NCBI GenBank assembly: GCA_949358305.1
Contig: OX442323.1
Span: forward strand, 6,696,001 to 6,760,000
Direction of reading: 5' to 3'
DNA length: 64,000 bases
Source: Strigamia acuminata
Lineage: Eukaryota; Arthropoda; Chilopoda; Geophilomorpha; Linotaeniidae
Positions 38,601-53,600 of this stretch are shown here, piece after piece (position 1 is the stretch's first letter; the number at the start of each line of letters is the position of its first letter). Under the pieces are notes generated by a model. That model saw only the letters and a program-made list of their open reading frames with translations. It was not told where the DNA came from and ran no database searches. Position numbers and translations under genes: made by a program.

Positions 38601-41600
38601 CCGACTTGTCCACCTTGATTCCACTCACGGAGGTGAGGCGGTGACGCGAGAAATGGAGAAATTCTTATTAATTTGCTCGATTTTTTTAAACAGGAACATT
38701 TTGTCGCGCAAGTCCACGGCAGTGGAGTTTTGGTTTATTTATCGACAATATGGTTGGCCGAGCTGTATCAGCAGGTATTGCAAAACAATCTGTTAGAAGA
38801 TGCAGGTTATAACCCTAACTCTACTGAAAATTCCGCTCTAATTAACCTTCTAACAGGTATGACGACAATTAACCGCACCCACACACCTTTTTAAAACCTT
38901 TTCCACTTCGAAAATGTTCAGTTTTTTAGTTTTAAATTGAGAAATGCATGTTTTGTTTAGTTTTTTCTGTCTTTTATTTGCAATTCACGTTCGTTTTAGG
39001 CCTGGAGTTGGATGACTTTGCAACCATTCTGTACCTTTCAGATATAGATGGTTTGGGCAGCAAAGCGCCCGGCCACCAGTTGCTGTCGGACTATCGGCGA
39101 CTCGAGAAGGCGGCTTTCAACGTGGAGAGTTCGGCGCCCGTTAAAGCCGGACTCAAGTATTCCCGGCGCCTGCTCACGGCCGGCTGGGCCAGGGTCATCG
39201 AAGTCCTTTCGGCGCTCTTGACCGATAAAGATTCGGTGGGCATTTCCACGAATCTGGGCATTTTGTTGGGCACGGACGGCGCGAAGGAGGAGAACAGGAA
39301 GGCCAGAGAGGCGGTCGCGTTGAGTTTGGAAGGGCTGCAGAAAGCTGCTCGTCTTTGCAATATTTTAGGTAAATAATGTCGTGTTTTTGTCGGTTTTGAT
39401 TGATTGATTGATTGATTGGTTTTAGGGCTGCAGTCGCGGTGCGGGTCCGTTTTTGCGCTGTTGGCGAATGCGTCGTGCCCCGTTTTGGACGCGGAGCCGC
39501 ACAAGAAGAAGAAGAAGAGCGCGAGTAAGTCGAAGAAATTGCAACTGCACGTGTCGCACGCGCTCAGCATGGACGTGTTGTTGAGTCGCGGACTGGAACT
39601 CGGCTCGCACACCCCCGAGTGCTGGCGTCACGTGTTCCGCTGCTGCGTGTACGTGGCCGAGTTGGAGTACAGTTATTTCTGCCAGTTGATGGCGCGCAAC
39701 CAAACGACGTTCGCCAAACTGCAGAAGCGGGGCCAGGAGTGCGATACGGCGAATATCGAGTAATGGGCGATTGGTTTGTTTGGTTTTTTGGAGTTTAATT
39801 TTTGTTTTGTTTTAGGTGTGATGATATTACGCCGCACCAAGTGATTTCCGTGTCCGCGCGGGTCAATTTGGCCGAGTTGATCCAGCAGAGCAGCGTTGAT
39901 TCGGCGTCGGGAGTCGTGACTAATCACGAATTCACGACTAAAATCATCTGCGCGCTGAGTTATCAAATCGATCATTTGTTCGAGGACGCCGCTACCAAAT
40001 TGAACCTTCAGTCGCTCATCACTTTTCTCACGGAGTTGTGCGCCGCGAGTCAGGAGCAGTTGTTCAGCGAAAGCGCGACGAAAAGGTCAAGTTTGGTCAT
40101 CCATTCGGGCTTGAATCAAACTCGGGGGTTTCTCCTCTTGTATCGGCTCGGCGACGTGATGCTCAAGTGCGTACGAAGTGGACGGCCGTTGATACACACC
40201 ATGAAAGCGTGGAGCGTCGTTGGTCCACATTTTATGGAAGTAAATAAATTAATTAAATTTAAAAAAATATTTTTTTTTTTTATATAAATTTTTTTTTTTT
40301 CAGGCAGCGTGTAATAAAGATGGCGCCATCGCTAAGAGATCTATTACTTGCATTCACGACGTTGTGACGGCGCTTTTAGCCGTTCATTCCGAGTTGCCGC
40401 ATTTTCACTTTAATGAGGCGCTGTTTAAGCCTTTTGAGAATTTATTGTGCCTCGAATTGTGCGACGTTGATATTCAAGATCAGGTTTTTTTTTATAAATT
40501 TTTTTTTTAATTTTTTAAAATTATAATTTTTTTTTTTTTTTAGATAATCGGCTCGATTTGCGAGTTTGTGGAAGGGAACACGACGGATATCCGCTCGGCT
40601 TGGCGTCCTTTATTCGGCACTCTTCGCGCGGTGCGAATAACGGCGCCTTTAACACCGCCGCCTGTCGGAGCGCCGGTTAAAAACGTTCACGTTCAAGTGG
40701 TAGTAGACGTTTTTGAAGCTTTTTTAAACACGGATAACGTATTGGTTTTTGCAAACGCTGCTGTAGATTGCATTCTTTGCCTCCTCAAACACGTTCGCGG
40801 CACAGGTAAAAGTCGATAAAAATCGATAAAAATCGATAAAAATTAAAATTTGACCGATTTTAGCCGAACCGACCGAACCAAACGATCTGTCGGCACCGGA
40901 AGAAGCGATCGGCCAACACCCCAACGTCCACGACCTGTGTTTAGCGTCGCTCAAGTACATTCATCGATGCGCAACGATTCTATCGTCCATGTACGCGATG
41001 CCGGCGTGTCCGATATTCTTCGCTGCAAACAGGTTGAAATCGAAAACTTTAAAAAATAAAATTAAAAACTACAAAAAATTGACATTTTTCAGGATTAAAT
41101 TGAACACCGTTCCACAGACGGTGGATCCGGTCATTCCGAATTTGGTGCTGGTTCAAATGGACCCCGAGCTGATGTCGTCTTCGCTGCACTTGTCGCAAGT
41201 GTCCCTCGAAGCGACCGAATTTCTGATGCGGTTGGAACAGGTGGAAATCACTCTGGACGACATGGACGCACCGTCCGGCATTTTACACGTGTGGTTCCTT
41301 CTGCTGGAAGGACTCGCGGCCGCAGTGTCCACTTGCGAGAGAAAATACCAACCGTATACGATGGAATCGTTCTTCGTGCACCTCAGAGGTCTCTACGACT
41401 CTCCGGGGTCCCAATTCGGCGTTTATTGCATCAATCATTTGCTGCTTCCCATGCTGCAATCGTGGTTGCGACGCACCAGTCGCATTTATCGAGGGTGGGA
41501 TAATTACGCGGCGAATTTCAAGCAGTGTTGCGGACTCACGACCGATTTGGTCGTCGATTATATATCCAAAATTGCTGGTAAGTTTTGCCGGGTTTTTAAT

Positions 41601-44600
41601 TTTTTGTTTTTAATTTTTTAAATTTTTTGTTTTTAGATGCGTGTCTCTTGAAAACGATCCCTGGTGTCAATCTGATGTTGAAACAACTCATGCTCGTCAT
41701 GATCGAATGCATTACTCAACCGACCGAAAGCATTTCCCGACTCGGGTGCGCGTGTTTAAGGTGAGAAATTTAATTAGATGATTTAATTGGGCGAAAAAAA
41801 AATTATTCAAAGATGGCGCCACTGATCCGATGATAAAAAGTGAATTGAAAGATATGTTCGGCGATGTGGCGATTAATAGTTGTTGGAAGTGAAGTTTTAA
41901 TGAAATATTTAGCGGATTGGACGTGAATAGAGAGCTAGTGACGTGAGAGAGTTCAGTGATGGGCGCGAATCGGTGTTCGCACTCCACTGACCCATAGTTG
42001 AACATTTGAGAAAAGGCCCCGGTGGTCGAACTGTTCAATGTGGCGGAGAAAAGTGAAAGAATGCGCAAACGCATCGTTTATCCGTTGTACGCTATAATAA
42101 CAAAGTTGAAAAGTTAATCCGGCGCGCGGGTGTTGTATGTTGTTCAATTGAGTGCGTCGCAAGTCGGCAACGACTTAAGCTGCGAACAAGCGTATATAGA
42201 TCGTTCGCCATCGCCATCCACACACCCACACACACACAGTTTGATTGTAGTGTGTGAATCAAAGTAATTCAGCGTACACAATGACCAAAGCGGAGTCGAC
42301 ACAGGGATTAACGTGCCATGTAATCCGAACCATCTTTTAATGGGCGCTCGCTCCCTGGCATGATTGCACACACATCTTAGCAGAAACAGGTATAGTAACG
42401 AGCGGGGCGCACCTTTATCAGGAAAGTTGCAGCGCCAAGCCAACACCATGTTTATTTCAGTAACATTTAATGCCCCAAACTGGGGCAATTAAACGTAGCA
42501 TTTTCACAACCCGTTTGGCATTAAACACGTTAATGAAAGTTACAAGTACCTGGTTTAATTGCCCCTTAAAACACTTAAGAATCCTTCAACTGGAAATTCA
42601 TTATTAAAGCAGATATGCTGATTGCATGGATTCACACCAAGAATGTAATGATGATCGTCATCATCATCACGATACGCCGTCACTTCCTATTCCAGCCCAA
42701 ACTTAATTGCAATTATGTCCCACTCAATGCTTGCTTACTATCACTTTTTAAGTACAATTCCCAAACTGCTTTTACTCGATACAAATGCTTTCGCTTTGTT
42801 TTCGATGCGAACAATTTTTCGCTACGATTTAAGTGTAAAAACGGAATTTGGTGTCTGAAAGTTGGAAACTGAACAAGGAATTGTTCAGACAATTCCAAGG
42901 TATAGATTTTGAGATTTGGGTGTTTTTGTGTTTTGGGGGCATATTTTGACATTTTTGGAATTTCGATCTGTTGTCACACCCAGTCTGCAAGAGTTAGGTG
43001 TCTGTGCTTTTAAACGAAGCAAAGGGACCTCTTGACTACATGCTGGCCAATTTTCAGACAATTCCAAGGTATAGATTTTGAGATTTGGGTATTTTTGTGT
43101 TTTGGGGGTATCGGTCTGTCCGTAGACTATCGCGAAAGTGATGTTGTGCCAACTTCAGCCCGGTTCAGGTTACATGATGTAAGAATAGATTGACTGTTAG
43201 CAATAACAATCAATGATGTGATCATGCAGCTTCCATATTTTCCCTTAGAAACGGTTGGCCAGGTAATGAAACAATAAAGGATTACTCTTTTGTTAGTGAA
43301 GAGTAACAACGATAACCACTCTTTGTTAATGAAGTGAGGAAGGAGAAAGACCAAAAACCCTAGGCGCATTCAATAACTCATAAATGATCGTTTAAACCCG
43401 TTTGCACAAACTTTTAAACGAGATTCTCGTTTAAAAGCTCGTTTAAATGGGTTTAAACGGGCTGAAAAAAAAACACCTATAAATAGGACGTTTAAATCTT
43501 CGTGTAACGAGAAAACTCGTGCAAATCGGGTTTTGTTGGAAGCCATCTTGGATTTCCGATAGATCGGTCGCAACCATCTTGATCGTAAGTACAATGTTGA
43601 AGCAGTTATTGTTTGTTTAGAGTAAACAACAATAATAATCATTACTATGGTTATTATTTGGGCTGGAAACAATAGAAAAAAAGTGAGGGAAGCAAAATCT
43701 CCAAAAAAAATACCCGTATGCAACTTGCAGTTGGGATATGACCTAGAACTTGATCTGGGATTCCAGATCAAGTTCTGGAATCCCAGACCAAGTTTGGCAG
43801 TTACACAATCGTTTATTTCCAAAATAAACGAGTGCATTCAGAAACAAAACATTTCGTCTAAAAATTCGTGGAGATGAAAATTTAGACGAAAAGTTATTGA
43901 ATGCGCCTCTTGTTTATTTGATTCATTTTGATTCTTGTTTCAATTCTTAACCTTTCCATAGCCATGGTGGGTCAAAAAAATTACAGAAGTGGAAAAATCA
44001 CTGTAATTATTTTTTTCCTGAAAATTAATTAATGAGGTTAACTTTTATTTTTCATAAACTTTTTTTTCTTATTTTATGTTGTCTAAATACAAATAGTTTT
44101 TCAATTATTATTAAGATAATTTAATATTTATTTCTGATGGCCGGTTTGTTAAATTCTAATGTGTTCAGTATTTGATGATTTAGTACCAACAGTTATTTCG
44201 TTATTTCATGGGTCACTGCTGGGAGAAACAGCGGCGAAATGGAATTTAGTAAAAAGTTTTGCGAAGGTGGGGATTTAAATTGGTGAATAAATTAAGAGTG
44301 ACTCTAATGTGCAATTAAGAATTACACTTTTTGCTGGGGGAAGTTGTTTTGGCGGAGTTTTGGAGCGGATTAGTGAATCAGAGAGGTTAGCTTCATTTAG
44401 TGGAATTAAATTTGACACATGGAAAGAGTGAGTTTTCTCTTTCTTTTTATTTATTTTTTCCTGCTCTTAAATTGTTTACACGGTGGAGGGGATAGGTGTG
44501 TATTAACTTTGTGCAAAAGTCACTTGGCAAAGGAGATTAGTGGAAAGGATTAAAGCCCAGATTTGCCTGACTCTGTGCTGGGAGGGACACACTGCGGGTC

Positions 44601-47600
44601 AGCTGCTGCCATCTCGTGAGTAAATCCTTGTAATTGGTCTTTTGAGGGCGCAAGGAGTTTCACCACACACCGAATCCAACCCCTTTGCTTGCCCACATTT
44701 CTCTTTTACTTACCTAAATTGGATGCAACATAACCTTTTATTTATTTATTCATTTATTTATTCATTCATTTTTACGGCCGAGCTTTAGGCGCATTCAAAG
44801 TTTTCGCTTTGGCTGTTTTTGGTGTTTATATAAACAGAAAAAAATTTAATATTAAAAATAGAAAAAAGTTGCGGGGAATTTTATTTCCTTTCTATTTAAT
44901 TTTTTAATCATTGTATTGATTGTGTAGTTTGTCTGTTTATGAGGTATCGGTATTGACCGATGTTCGGTTGCCGATTATCGGTATCGGCGATACTGCAAAA
45001 TATCGATATCTATCGGAGTTGGGCGAAGCCATCTTGGATTTGGTTGAGATTTGTGTTTTTGCTGATTTTGGCGATGGTTTATGGCAGTTTTTGGCAACCC
45101 ACTAGTTTACACGAGCGCAAAAAAGCAAAACTGTCAACTGCAGGCGGAATTTGGGGAAATGTTGTCAAATTATACGGAATATATTCATCGGGAATGGATT
45201 TTTTTCTCTCATTTTCCCTTGTGGATTTAATTTAATTTATTCTTTTCTTGTTTTTGTTGAAAAATCAAAGCTCAGTTAATCATTGCATGTCGTCAAGATA
45301 TTTGCAGAGGTGATATACAGTGCACCATAAATCAACAACACTTATTGTCTGACTGCAAGGGAAAAAATAAAAAAGCAAACGGTCTTTGCTAACACCAGAG
45401 GGGGCTCTATACCCACTTCATCATTGCATGATTCATCTTAACGGGGGCGGGCGCTCGGAGCCATGGCAACAGCTGGCGGGATGCGGTCGCCTTGGTGACA
45501 AGCGCAGCGGGGGGAGGGTCAGCACGTGCCCTGACTTTCACCCTTCCGTCATGGCTTCTAGTTGTGGCCCACCTTGATTTATGCCCGGGACTGTCGAGTC
45601 TGTTGACTGTCGTCTCTCGACGTGCGTGTAATCTTGCATTTGATGTAAATCTGGTCCGAGAGTTTTTGACTCGCAATTGCGATACGTGGAAAACATAAGA
45701 TGCTTGCTTTTGTTTTCCCAGATAGAGGAATGCAGTTTGAATTAATACAGCACGTGTGTGGCATTTATTTTGTCTTGATGGATGCTGGGGTAAATGATAT
45801 TATGGAAAATGAATGGGACAAGTTGCCTGAGCAGCAGTAAAATAGAGATGATGTCACTAGTTCAGCTAATTGAAGCGTGGGCAGTGTGCTCTGGGGCTGG
45901 AATACATAACTTTCGTTTTGTTTATGGGCGAATCTAACCACAGATTTGCAAGCTTATTGTTGATGGTTTACAAGACGTAACACAAGGTAAAATGGTTCCC
46001 ATACATTCCTGTTTTGGGGCACTGGCATCAAATGGACATCAAGTTCATAACATTTTTTGTTTTTATTTTTGGTAAACTGGAATGTCAAATGAAATAGGAA
46101 CACTAATTACTTATCGGAAACATCCTGTAAGAACTAACGAGGTTTTATTTTTAGTATTTTAGATCAATTTAGACATTTATTTTAGTTGTTTTGTTTAATT
46201 TAGACATTTATTTTAGTTGTTTTGTTCAATTTAGTCATTTATTTTAGTTGTTTTGTTCAATTTAGACGTTTATTTTAGTTGTTTTGTTTAATTTAGTCAT
46301 TTATTTTAGTTGTTTTGTTCAATTTAGACGTTTATTTTAGTTGTTTTGTTTGATTTAGACATTTATTTTAGTTGTTTTGTCCAATTTAGACATTTATTTT
46401 AGTTGTTTTGTTCGATTTAGACATTTATTTTAGTTGTTTTGTTCAATTTAGACATTTATTGTAGTTGTTTGGTTCAATTTAGACCCGTGTTGTATGGGCA
46501 TCTCGCCTTCAATTACAGCATGTCAATGTGTGTGATCGTATGACATAGTATTACAGTGGTCATCTTCAGTAACCACTGAAGATGACCTGCAACAGTCGAA
46601 AGGCCTTTGGAATACTAACATTGTGAATGTCATTAAAACTATCATTACAATTTAAAAAAGTGATACGCATTTGAAATAGAAGTATTAATAGTGAAAGGTA
46701 ATATGAGATTGTCCGAGGTGGTAGGTACTCGAATTTAAAGGTCCGTACCTTTAAATTTGTTTATACCGGCGACCAAAACGTCAACTCCATATTTCTTTTC
46801 AATGTTTTTTAGAGTTGATATGTTTGAACAGCCTGAATGTTCCAACACTCCAGGCTCTCAAACGATTGCACGTTTTTCATGCACAATTGGAGTCGAAAAG
46901 AATTTGCCAGTGAGTCAGTCTTTGCTCAAACAAAATTTGTGTGTGTACCATCCTTGACAGGACTCCTTTATCCACGATTGTTGTTGGTTTGTTACTAAGG
47001 GTGGATGGTGAATTTGCAGGACCTTAGCCCTGGGCCACAAACAAATCTTGGGGCGCCAAAATGAAAACACTATTATTATTTAAGTATATTGGAATTGTGG
47101 ACAGCAAAAATTTGGACGTATAACACTTCTCTGTACAGTGCAAAGATGTTTTCTTTTGGTGAGTAAAACCCAAGGGGACCTGACATTCACTCATATGGCA
47201 ATTTGCAGTTGATCTGCTGGATTTGCAATTGATTTCCTGGATTTACAGTTGATCTGCTGGATTTGCAGTTGATTTCCTGGCTTTACAGTTGATCTGCTGG
47301 ATTTGCAGTTGATTTCCTGGATTTACAGTTGATCTGCTGGATTTGCAGTTGATTTACAGTTGATTTCTTAGATTTACAGTTGATTTCTTAGATTTACAGT
47401 TGATTTCTTGGATTTACAGTTGATTTCTTGGATTTACAGTTGATTTCTTGGATTTACAGTTGATTTCTTGGATTTACAGTTGATTTCTTGGATTTACAGT
47501 TGATTTCTTGGATTTACAGTTGATTTCTTGGATTTACAGTTGATTTCTTGGATTTACAGTTGATTTCTTGGATTTACAGTTGATTTCTTGGATTTACAGT

Positions 47601-50600
47601 TGATTTCTTGGATTTACAGTTGATCTGCTGGATTTGCAATTGATTTCTTGGATTTACAGTTGATCTGCTGGATTTGCAGTTGATTTACAGTTGATTTCTT
47701 GGATTTGCAGTTGATTTACAGTTGATTTCTTGGATTTGCAGTTGATTTCCTGGATTTGCAGTTGATTTCTTGGATTTGCAGTTGATTTCCTGGATTTGCA
47801 GTTGATTTGCAGTTGATTTCCTGGATTTGCAGTTGATTTGCAGTTGATTTCCTGGATTTGCAATTGATTTGTTGGATTTGCAATTGATTTGCTGAATTTG
47901 CAATTGATTTGCTGGATTTGCAATTGATTTGCTGAATCTGCAGTTGATTTACAGTTGATTTCCTGGATTTGCAGTTGATTTGCTGGATTTGCAATTGATT
48001 TGTAGTATTTGCAATTGATTTGCTGGATTTGCAATTGATTTGCTGGATTTGCAGTTGATTTACAGTTGATTTGCTGGATTTGCAGTTGATTTGCTGGATT
48101 TGCAGTTGATTTGCTGGATTTGCAATTGATTTGCTGGATTTGCAGTTGATTTACAGTTGATTTGCTGGATTTGCAATTGATTTGTAGTATTTGCAGTTAA
48201 TTTTCAGATTTGTAAATGAGGATTTACTTGAATATGGTCGCACAGATTGCAAAAATGGGGATTATCTTCAGGAAGGGAAACAAAATAGGCTTTGGCCTTT
48301 ACATTGATGAAGATATACGGGAATAAAATATATTTATTTTAAAAGCCAATCCGGCTACAACAAACAGTCAAGAATTGGCAAGTTGTTAAAGCTAGAGGAG
48401 ACGGCTGGATTTTTATTTAACTTTTTGGGCGGCGATGTGATTGTTATTAGCCGGTATTAAGGTAAATGGGGGTTCTTTGATTGGACGTTGGGAAATGATT
48501 ACTTCAATCATACACCTCTGGTTAGCTGTCATCCAGAAGTTTGTCACGCGAGAAATAAGTGGCAATTAAAAGTGAAAAACCACACAGCAGTCTCTTTGCC
48601 CAACTGCGCCAAACAAGACGAATTATAGCGCCTGTAATTATAGGTTTTGACAACACTTAGCTCCACACGACGGTCTTTCCTCCAACTAAAAGCGGCCATC
48701 TGCAGACAAAAAATAGAAACAACAAAAAAAAACAATATATATAAATAAAAACTTTTTTTTTTCCACTTTTTTCCCAAACAACTCGAGCCCCAGTGGTTAA
48801 TTGAACAAGAAACTCAATTTAAGACTTTTTTTTCCCTTTTTTTCGGATGGAAAAGTTTTTATATTGCAATTAAAGCTTGATTTTTGGTATTGCTCATGTT
48901 TCCCGGTGTTTAATAGAAGGATGAGTGCGAAGAATATGTTATTACCTCATTACTCGATGCAGAAAAGCGTAACCGCGGTGCAAAAATTACCCCAGATAAT
49001 TTTTTTTTATTCTGCCCTGGTAGTGCTAAAACGTGATGAGATTAAGAAATTTTTATTTATTTTTTTTATTCCGTGTTTTCTGATTTATAACGAACGATGT
49101 AAAATGAAATAAGAATACATTTATTTCGACGTATAAAAAAGATTTTTTCACCTCGTTTCATGAGTGCGCCCCCTCCTGCCTTTATTCGTGCTTACAGCTG
49201 CTCATATATTTGTGTTTTTGCTGCCTTTTTATTTATTTATTTTAAAAGGAAAAAAAATGTAATCTCTTCTGCCTGCTGAGACTTATTTTCTACCTGGCCC
49301 TAATTGTCTTCCACACTCGCACGTGAGCTTAAAAGAGAAAAGTTGTTAGCAAACATTTTTTTGTTTGTTTTTGTTTTACGGAATAAAAACAGGAGTTAAA
49401 TTGATAGTCTTAACTCTTTTTGGACAATCCTACAAGGAATTTATTTAAATATTACACGGTAGTCGCGACCTTAGCGACTGTAGCGGCTTACCTGTCGCGC
49501 CGGGTGTCCACAGGTAGAAGTTGCCCACAGATATTATCCGAACATTGTCACGCGTTTGTCTACAGGGGTCCTGAACGTGCCATTTGTTTTTAAAAAAAAA
49601 AATAAAATAAAAAAATTTTTTTTTTTTAAGATGGAAAAATCTTAGCTGTCACTCTTCTGGAAAGAAGAGAAAAATTTTTTTTTTTTACTTATAAAAAAAA
49701 AAAAAAAAAAAAAAAAATGGCGGTCAAGTACTCAAGTGGCATGGATGAATGGTGACGAGTATGTAGTTAGAATTTTCACGAGTTTTAGTGGAAACAAACC
49801 GGTTTTTTTTATTTTTTATTTTTTTTTTCTCTGATTGCTGCACTTTTGAGTGATTTTTTTTCTCCCCCTCATCACATTATGTGTCTCTAAATACGCAGGT
49901 GTGTTGGCATATACGACACTAAATAAAAATCAAAATAAATAAATAAAATGTTTTTTTAAAAAAAAAAAATGCTTGGAATTTTTATATTTTTAACGAAGCG
50001 TTTGAGTGGAGAGGTGAAGGGGTCAAGACCCCGGGACAATCTCGTCTCCTTATCTGCCGAAAATTCGCTGCAAACCCCCTACCGAGTTGCACATGTTTAT
50101 CATTGAAGGCGGTGTTTGGTCAGCCAAAAAAATGCCCCGTGTGATGATAGGTCAGTTGTCCTCAGCTGTGGTTTTATGGCTGGTGGCCTGACCCGGGCGT
50201 CTGGTGTGAGGCTAAGCATGGGGCTCTGTAATTTGCCGGCCTCGATTTTCTTTTGGTTTACCCTGCCGAGTTTAGGGTTGGGCATGTACAACTCTGTCCA
50301 TGTGGTCTGGTTCCTTGAAAATGAGAGAAAGAGAAGGAAAAATGAGCGTTTGATTGCCCCCATGTTGATAAGCGACTTGGGTTTGACGTTTGTTGATGGG
50401 TCATTAAAGGGGTGAGGGGGAATCGAAACCCGTGATTTTCGGTTTAATTAATCGAAAATAATTTTTATCTGTGCTTTGTGATCGATTTGGGTGGATTTAT
50501 TTATATATTTATATTTTTTTTTGGGTTTTTTGAGCGAAATAATGAAATTTTCAATCAATTTTTGGTTTTATTTTTATTTTTCGTGAAAATTATTTTTTTT

Positions 50601-53600
50601 TTTTGGTTCGCTGGACTTTTCTATAAATCGAATTTAATGCTGTGTCGTTGTTTTATTTATTTTTTCTTCGTGTGGGTGTTGTGGTCGGCTATTTTTCAAA
50701 TAGGGGAAACCTTGTTATGTTGACCTATAAAGCAACTGCGACACGCCATGAGACAAATGGTTTCACTCTAACACGCCACATACTGATATTGATACATTTT
50801 CTAACCACACCCTCTCCCCCTTATATCTCGTTTTTTCAAGATAAAAAAATATATATATTTTGATATATATTTCTAATTTTTTTTTTTTGTATTTGTAATT
50901 ATTTTCCGCATTTTTAACTGGAATTTTTGCGAGTTTAACTCCGTCGTCTAACGATTACTTGAATTTACGACGCTCTTTATTATCGTCGCACGCCGCAATA
51001 TGATGTAGAATTCCTCTTCTTTCGTACATGTATATAGAAAAAAAAATACATTTTGCAGCAATTTCTCTTGTGTGTGTGCAATAAAATCTCAGCCTTAACT
51101 ATGCATTCCATATTAAAATGCCACTGAATTATTTAACACCTTTTATCTACCTCAAGCGGCCATTTTTACGTGTAGGCCTATTTTTGCAAGCGGCGAATAA
51201 TAACCCGAATCGAAGCACGAAGCGGTTTGCGTTCTTTTTTGCTCGCCTTTCGTGTTTTTATTTATTTGTTTTAATATTTTTTTTTTGTTTTAAAATTTGA
51301 AAAAAGGGGACAATCGGTTGTTCCCATGGTTATGATAATGACTTGCTTAATTTGTGAATCGGGCGGCGCCACCGTCGCCCACAAGCTGTGAGATTAATAG
51401 CGAGTTGGGTGCACATTGTGTGTGAACTGCACCGCGCCAGTCAAAATTCGAGATACTTTGCATTTTGCACGTGTAAATTAAGAATTAATATTCCAGTCTT
51501 AGCTACTATTTTTTTAATTTTTAATTTCTTATAATTTAAAAAAATTAAGAAAATTTTTTTTTTTTTAAATATCAAAAGTTGAAATGTTTTTCTCTCTTTT
51601 TCCTGCAGTTATAATTACAATGTGCAATTATTAAGCCATTAAAAGATAGAAATGGACATTTTATGCTTATTTATTATTGGGTTAAATTTATTCTTTTTAT
51701 TGTTTCGATTTAAAAATTCAAATGACACTTGATAGCCCGAATGAATGTTTAATGGGTGCAACTTGTTTTTCAGCCATTTGCCCTAATACACATGCATCTT
51801 TAAGAGAAAACTCATGGTTTTGACTCCCTTAAGGACAAAAAGGATTACAATCATAGAGAGATGCGTGTAATCTGTAGGAACACACTCAAGATTGACTTTT
51901 TTCGTTCGTTTTTATCCTTTTTTTTTCGCTCTTCATCTCAAAACCTTTTTTAACTTTCATTTATATATATATATATATATATAAAAATAAAAAAAAGATT
52001 ATCAAAATTTTTCTTAATATAAAAATAAATATATTTCTTAAAAAAAAGAATGAAAAACGTCGCGTTTTGATTTGTTTTCCATCTTTTTCTTTTTTTTTCT
52101 CTCTTGTGTCGCTGCAGCCGAGATGAATGTTTGATGTCACTTAAGGCGACTTATAAAATGAGGCTGAGCTAAACACTTCTTGATATTGGTTGAAGGGCTG
52201 GCAAAATGTCGCATTTTCATGACAGCAATTCATAAGATGCACGTCCCATGTGCGAATATCATTTTTGTCAATTTACTTAGATGCGCATTTGTGCCAAAAG
52301 CGTGGAAATGGGGGCCCGCAACTCCCTTACCCCCCTCAATGAAGTGTGTGCATATTATATTGATGCGATGAGCAAAATTCGATCATTGTATCATAAATTT
52401 CTTCTCCACCAGTGTAAATATTTGCCACGCACTCCCCATTAGCTAATTTTTTTTTTCCTCTACCGATAAAGTAAAAAAAATGGAAATAAATAAATAAAAA
52501 TATAAATTTATCGCTAATGAAGTGATCAATTTTTGGAAATATAAAAATGGGAAATTTCTGAGCGTTTTAGCAGAAATTTATAATATTTTTTTTATTTTTT
52601 TTTTTCGGAGTCTGAAATGATGATGAATGGGACAACATCACATTGCATGGCTCCGTTTACCATTCTATGACCGTCTCGTGTTTAAGTCTGTAATAAACCT
52701 GTTCCATGAAGACCTCGAACGTAAATTAAAGACTCCCTATTTATAACGAAATAAAAAAAAAATAAAAAAATATTTTTTTTTTTTTTTTTTTATATTTAAT
52801 TTACATTTTTACGTAAATTTTTCCCAAAAAAAAAATTTTTATGATAAAAAAAAAATGGCCGATTGATTAACTGGAATCCCACTGCAAACAAAGAGTCTTT
52901 TAAGTGGCCACTAAATTCAAAAAAAGAAAAAAAAAACTTCTTGTTGGGACTAATTGTGTCTTTGTCCACACAAGTGCTGATCTCACTTGCTTTGATTCGA
53001 TTGTCTCGGACTAGTGGGTTTTGTGTGAAATAGAAAAGACGAATTTTCCACTCGACAGCCAACGCGGCTTAATATGGGGATTGATGACTCTTTAGAGTTA
53101 GTTCCTTTTCTCCAACATCACAATTCACAAACACCAATTGGATTAAAAAAAGAAAATCTCTCTTTTAAAATTGAAATTTATCTTCAGAAGAAAATAAAAA
53201 AAAACGTGCAAAGTGGCTGAATTACAGGTAGCAATTGTGCTAAAAAAGGGGGGAAATTTGTTGATTACCCAGTGACGTGTCATTCGTCTTGTTGACAAGC
53301 GGAAACTCTATTGAAACCGTGCTCGTTTTCCACCAATTTCCACTCCCCACAAAGGAGTGTCGAATGAATGGGAAGCAGTGTAAAGGAGCGCAGAGTTATA
53401 AAATAATTTCCTCCAGCCCCGAGTCCTCCTTTTGGGCTGTAAACATTGTGCAAACGAGCCACCAACCAGCAAACGGTTATTAGCCTCGTGTGAATGTCCA
53501 CTCCAATTGGTTTAAGGGGGTAAGCAAGCCCAAGTGGCCCTGGGAAGCCGGGAATAAACAAAATGTTCCCACCATTCATTCATTCATTCACTCACTTAAG

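Noticed and set aside
47654-48034. Three minus-strand frames rich in N, Q, K and I
   Set aside because: Shadow of the 20-bp array; all three frames look alike.
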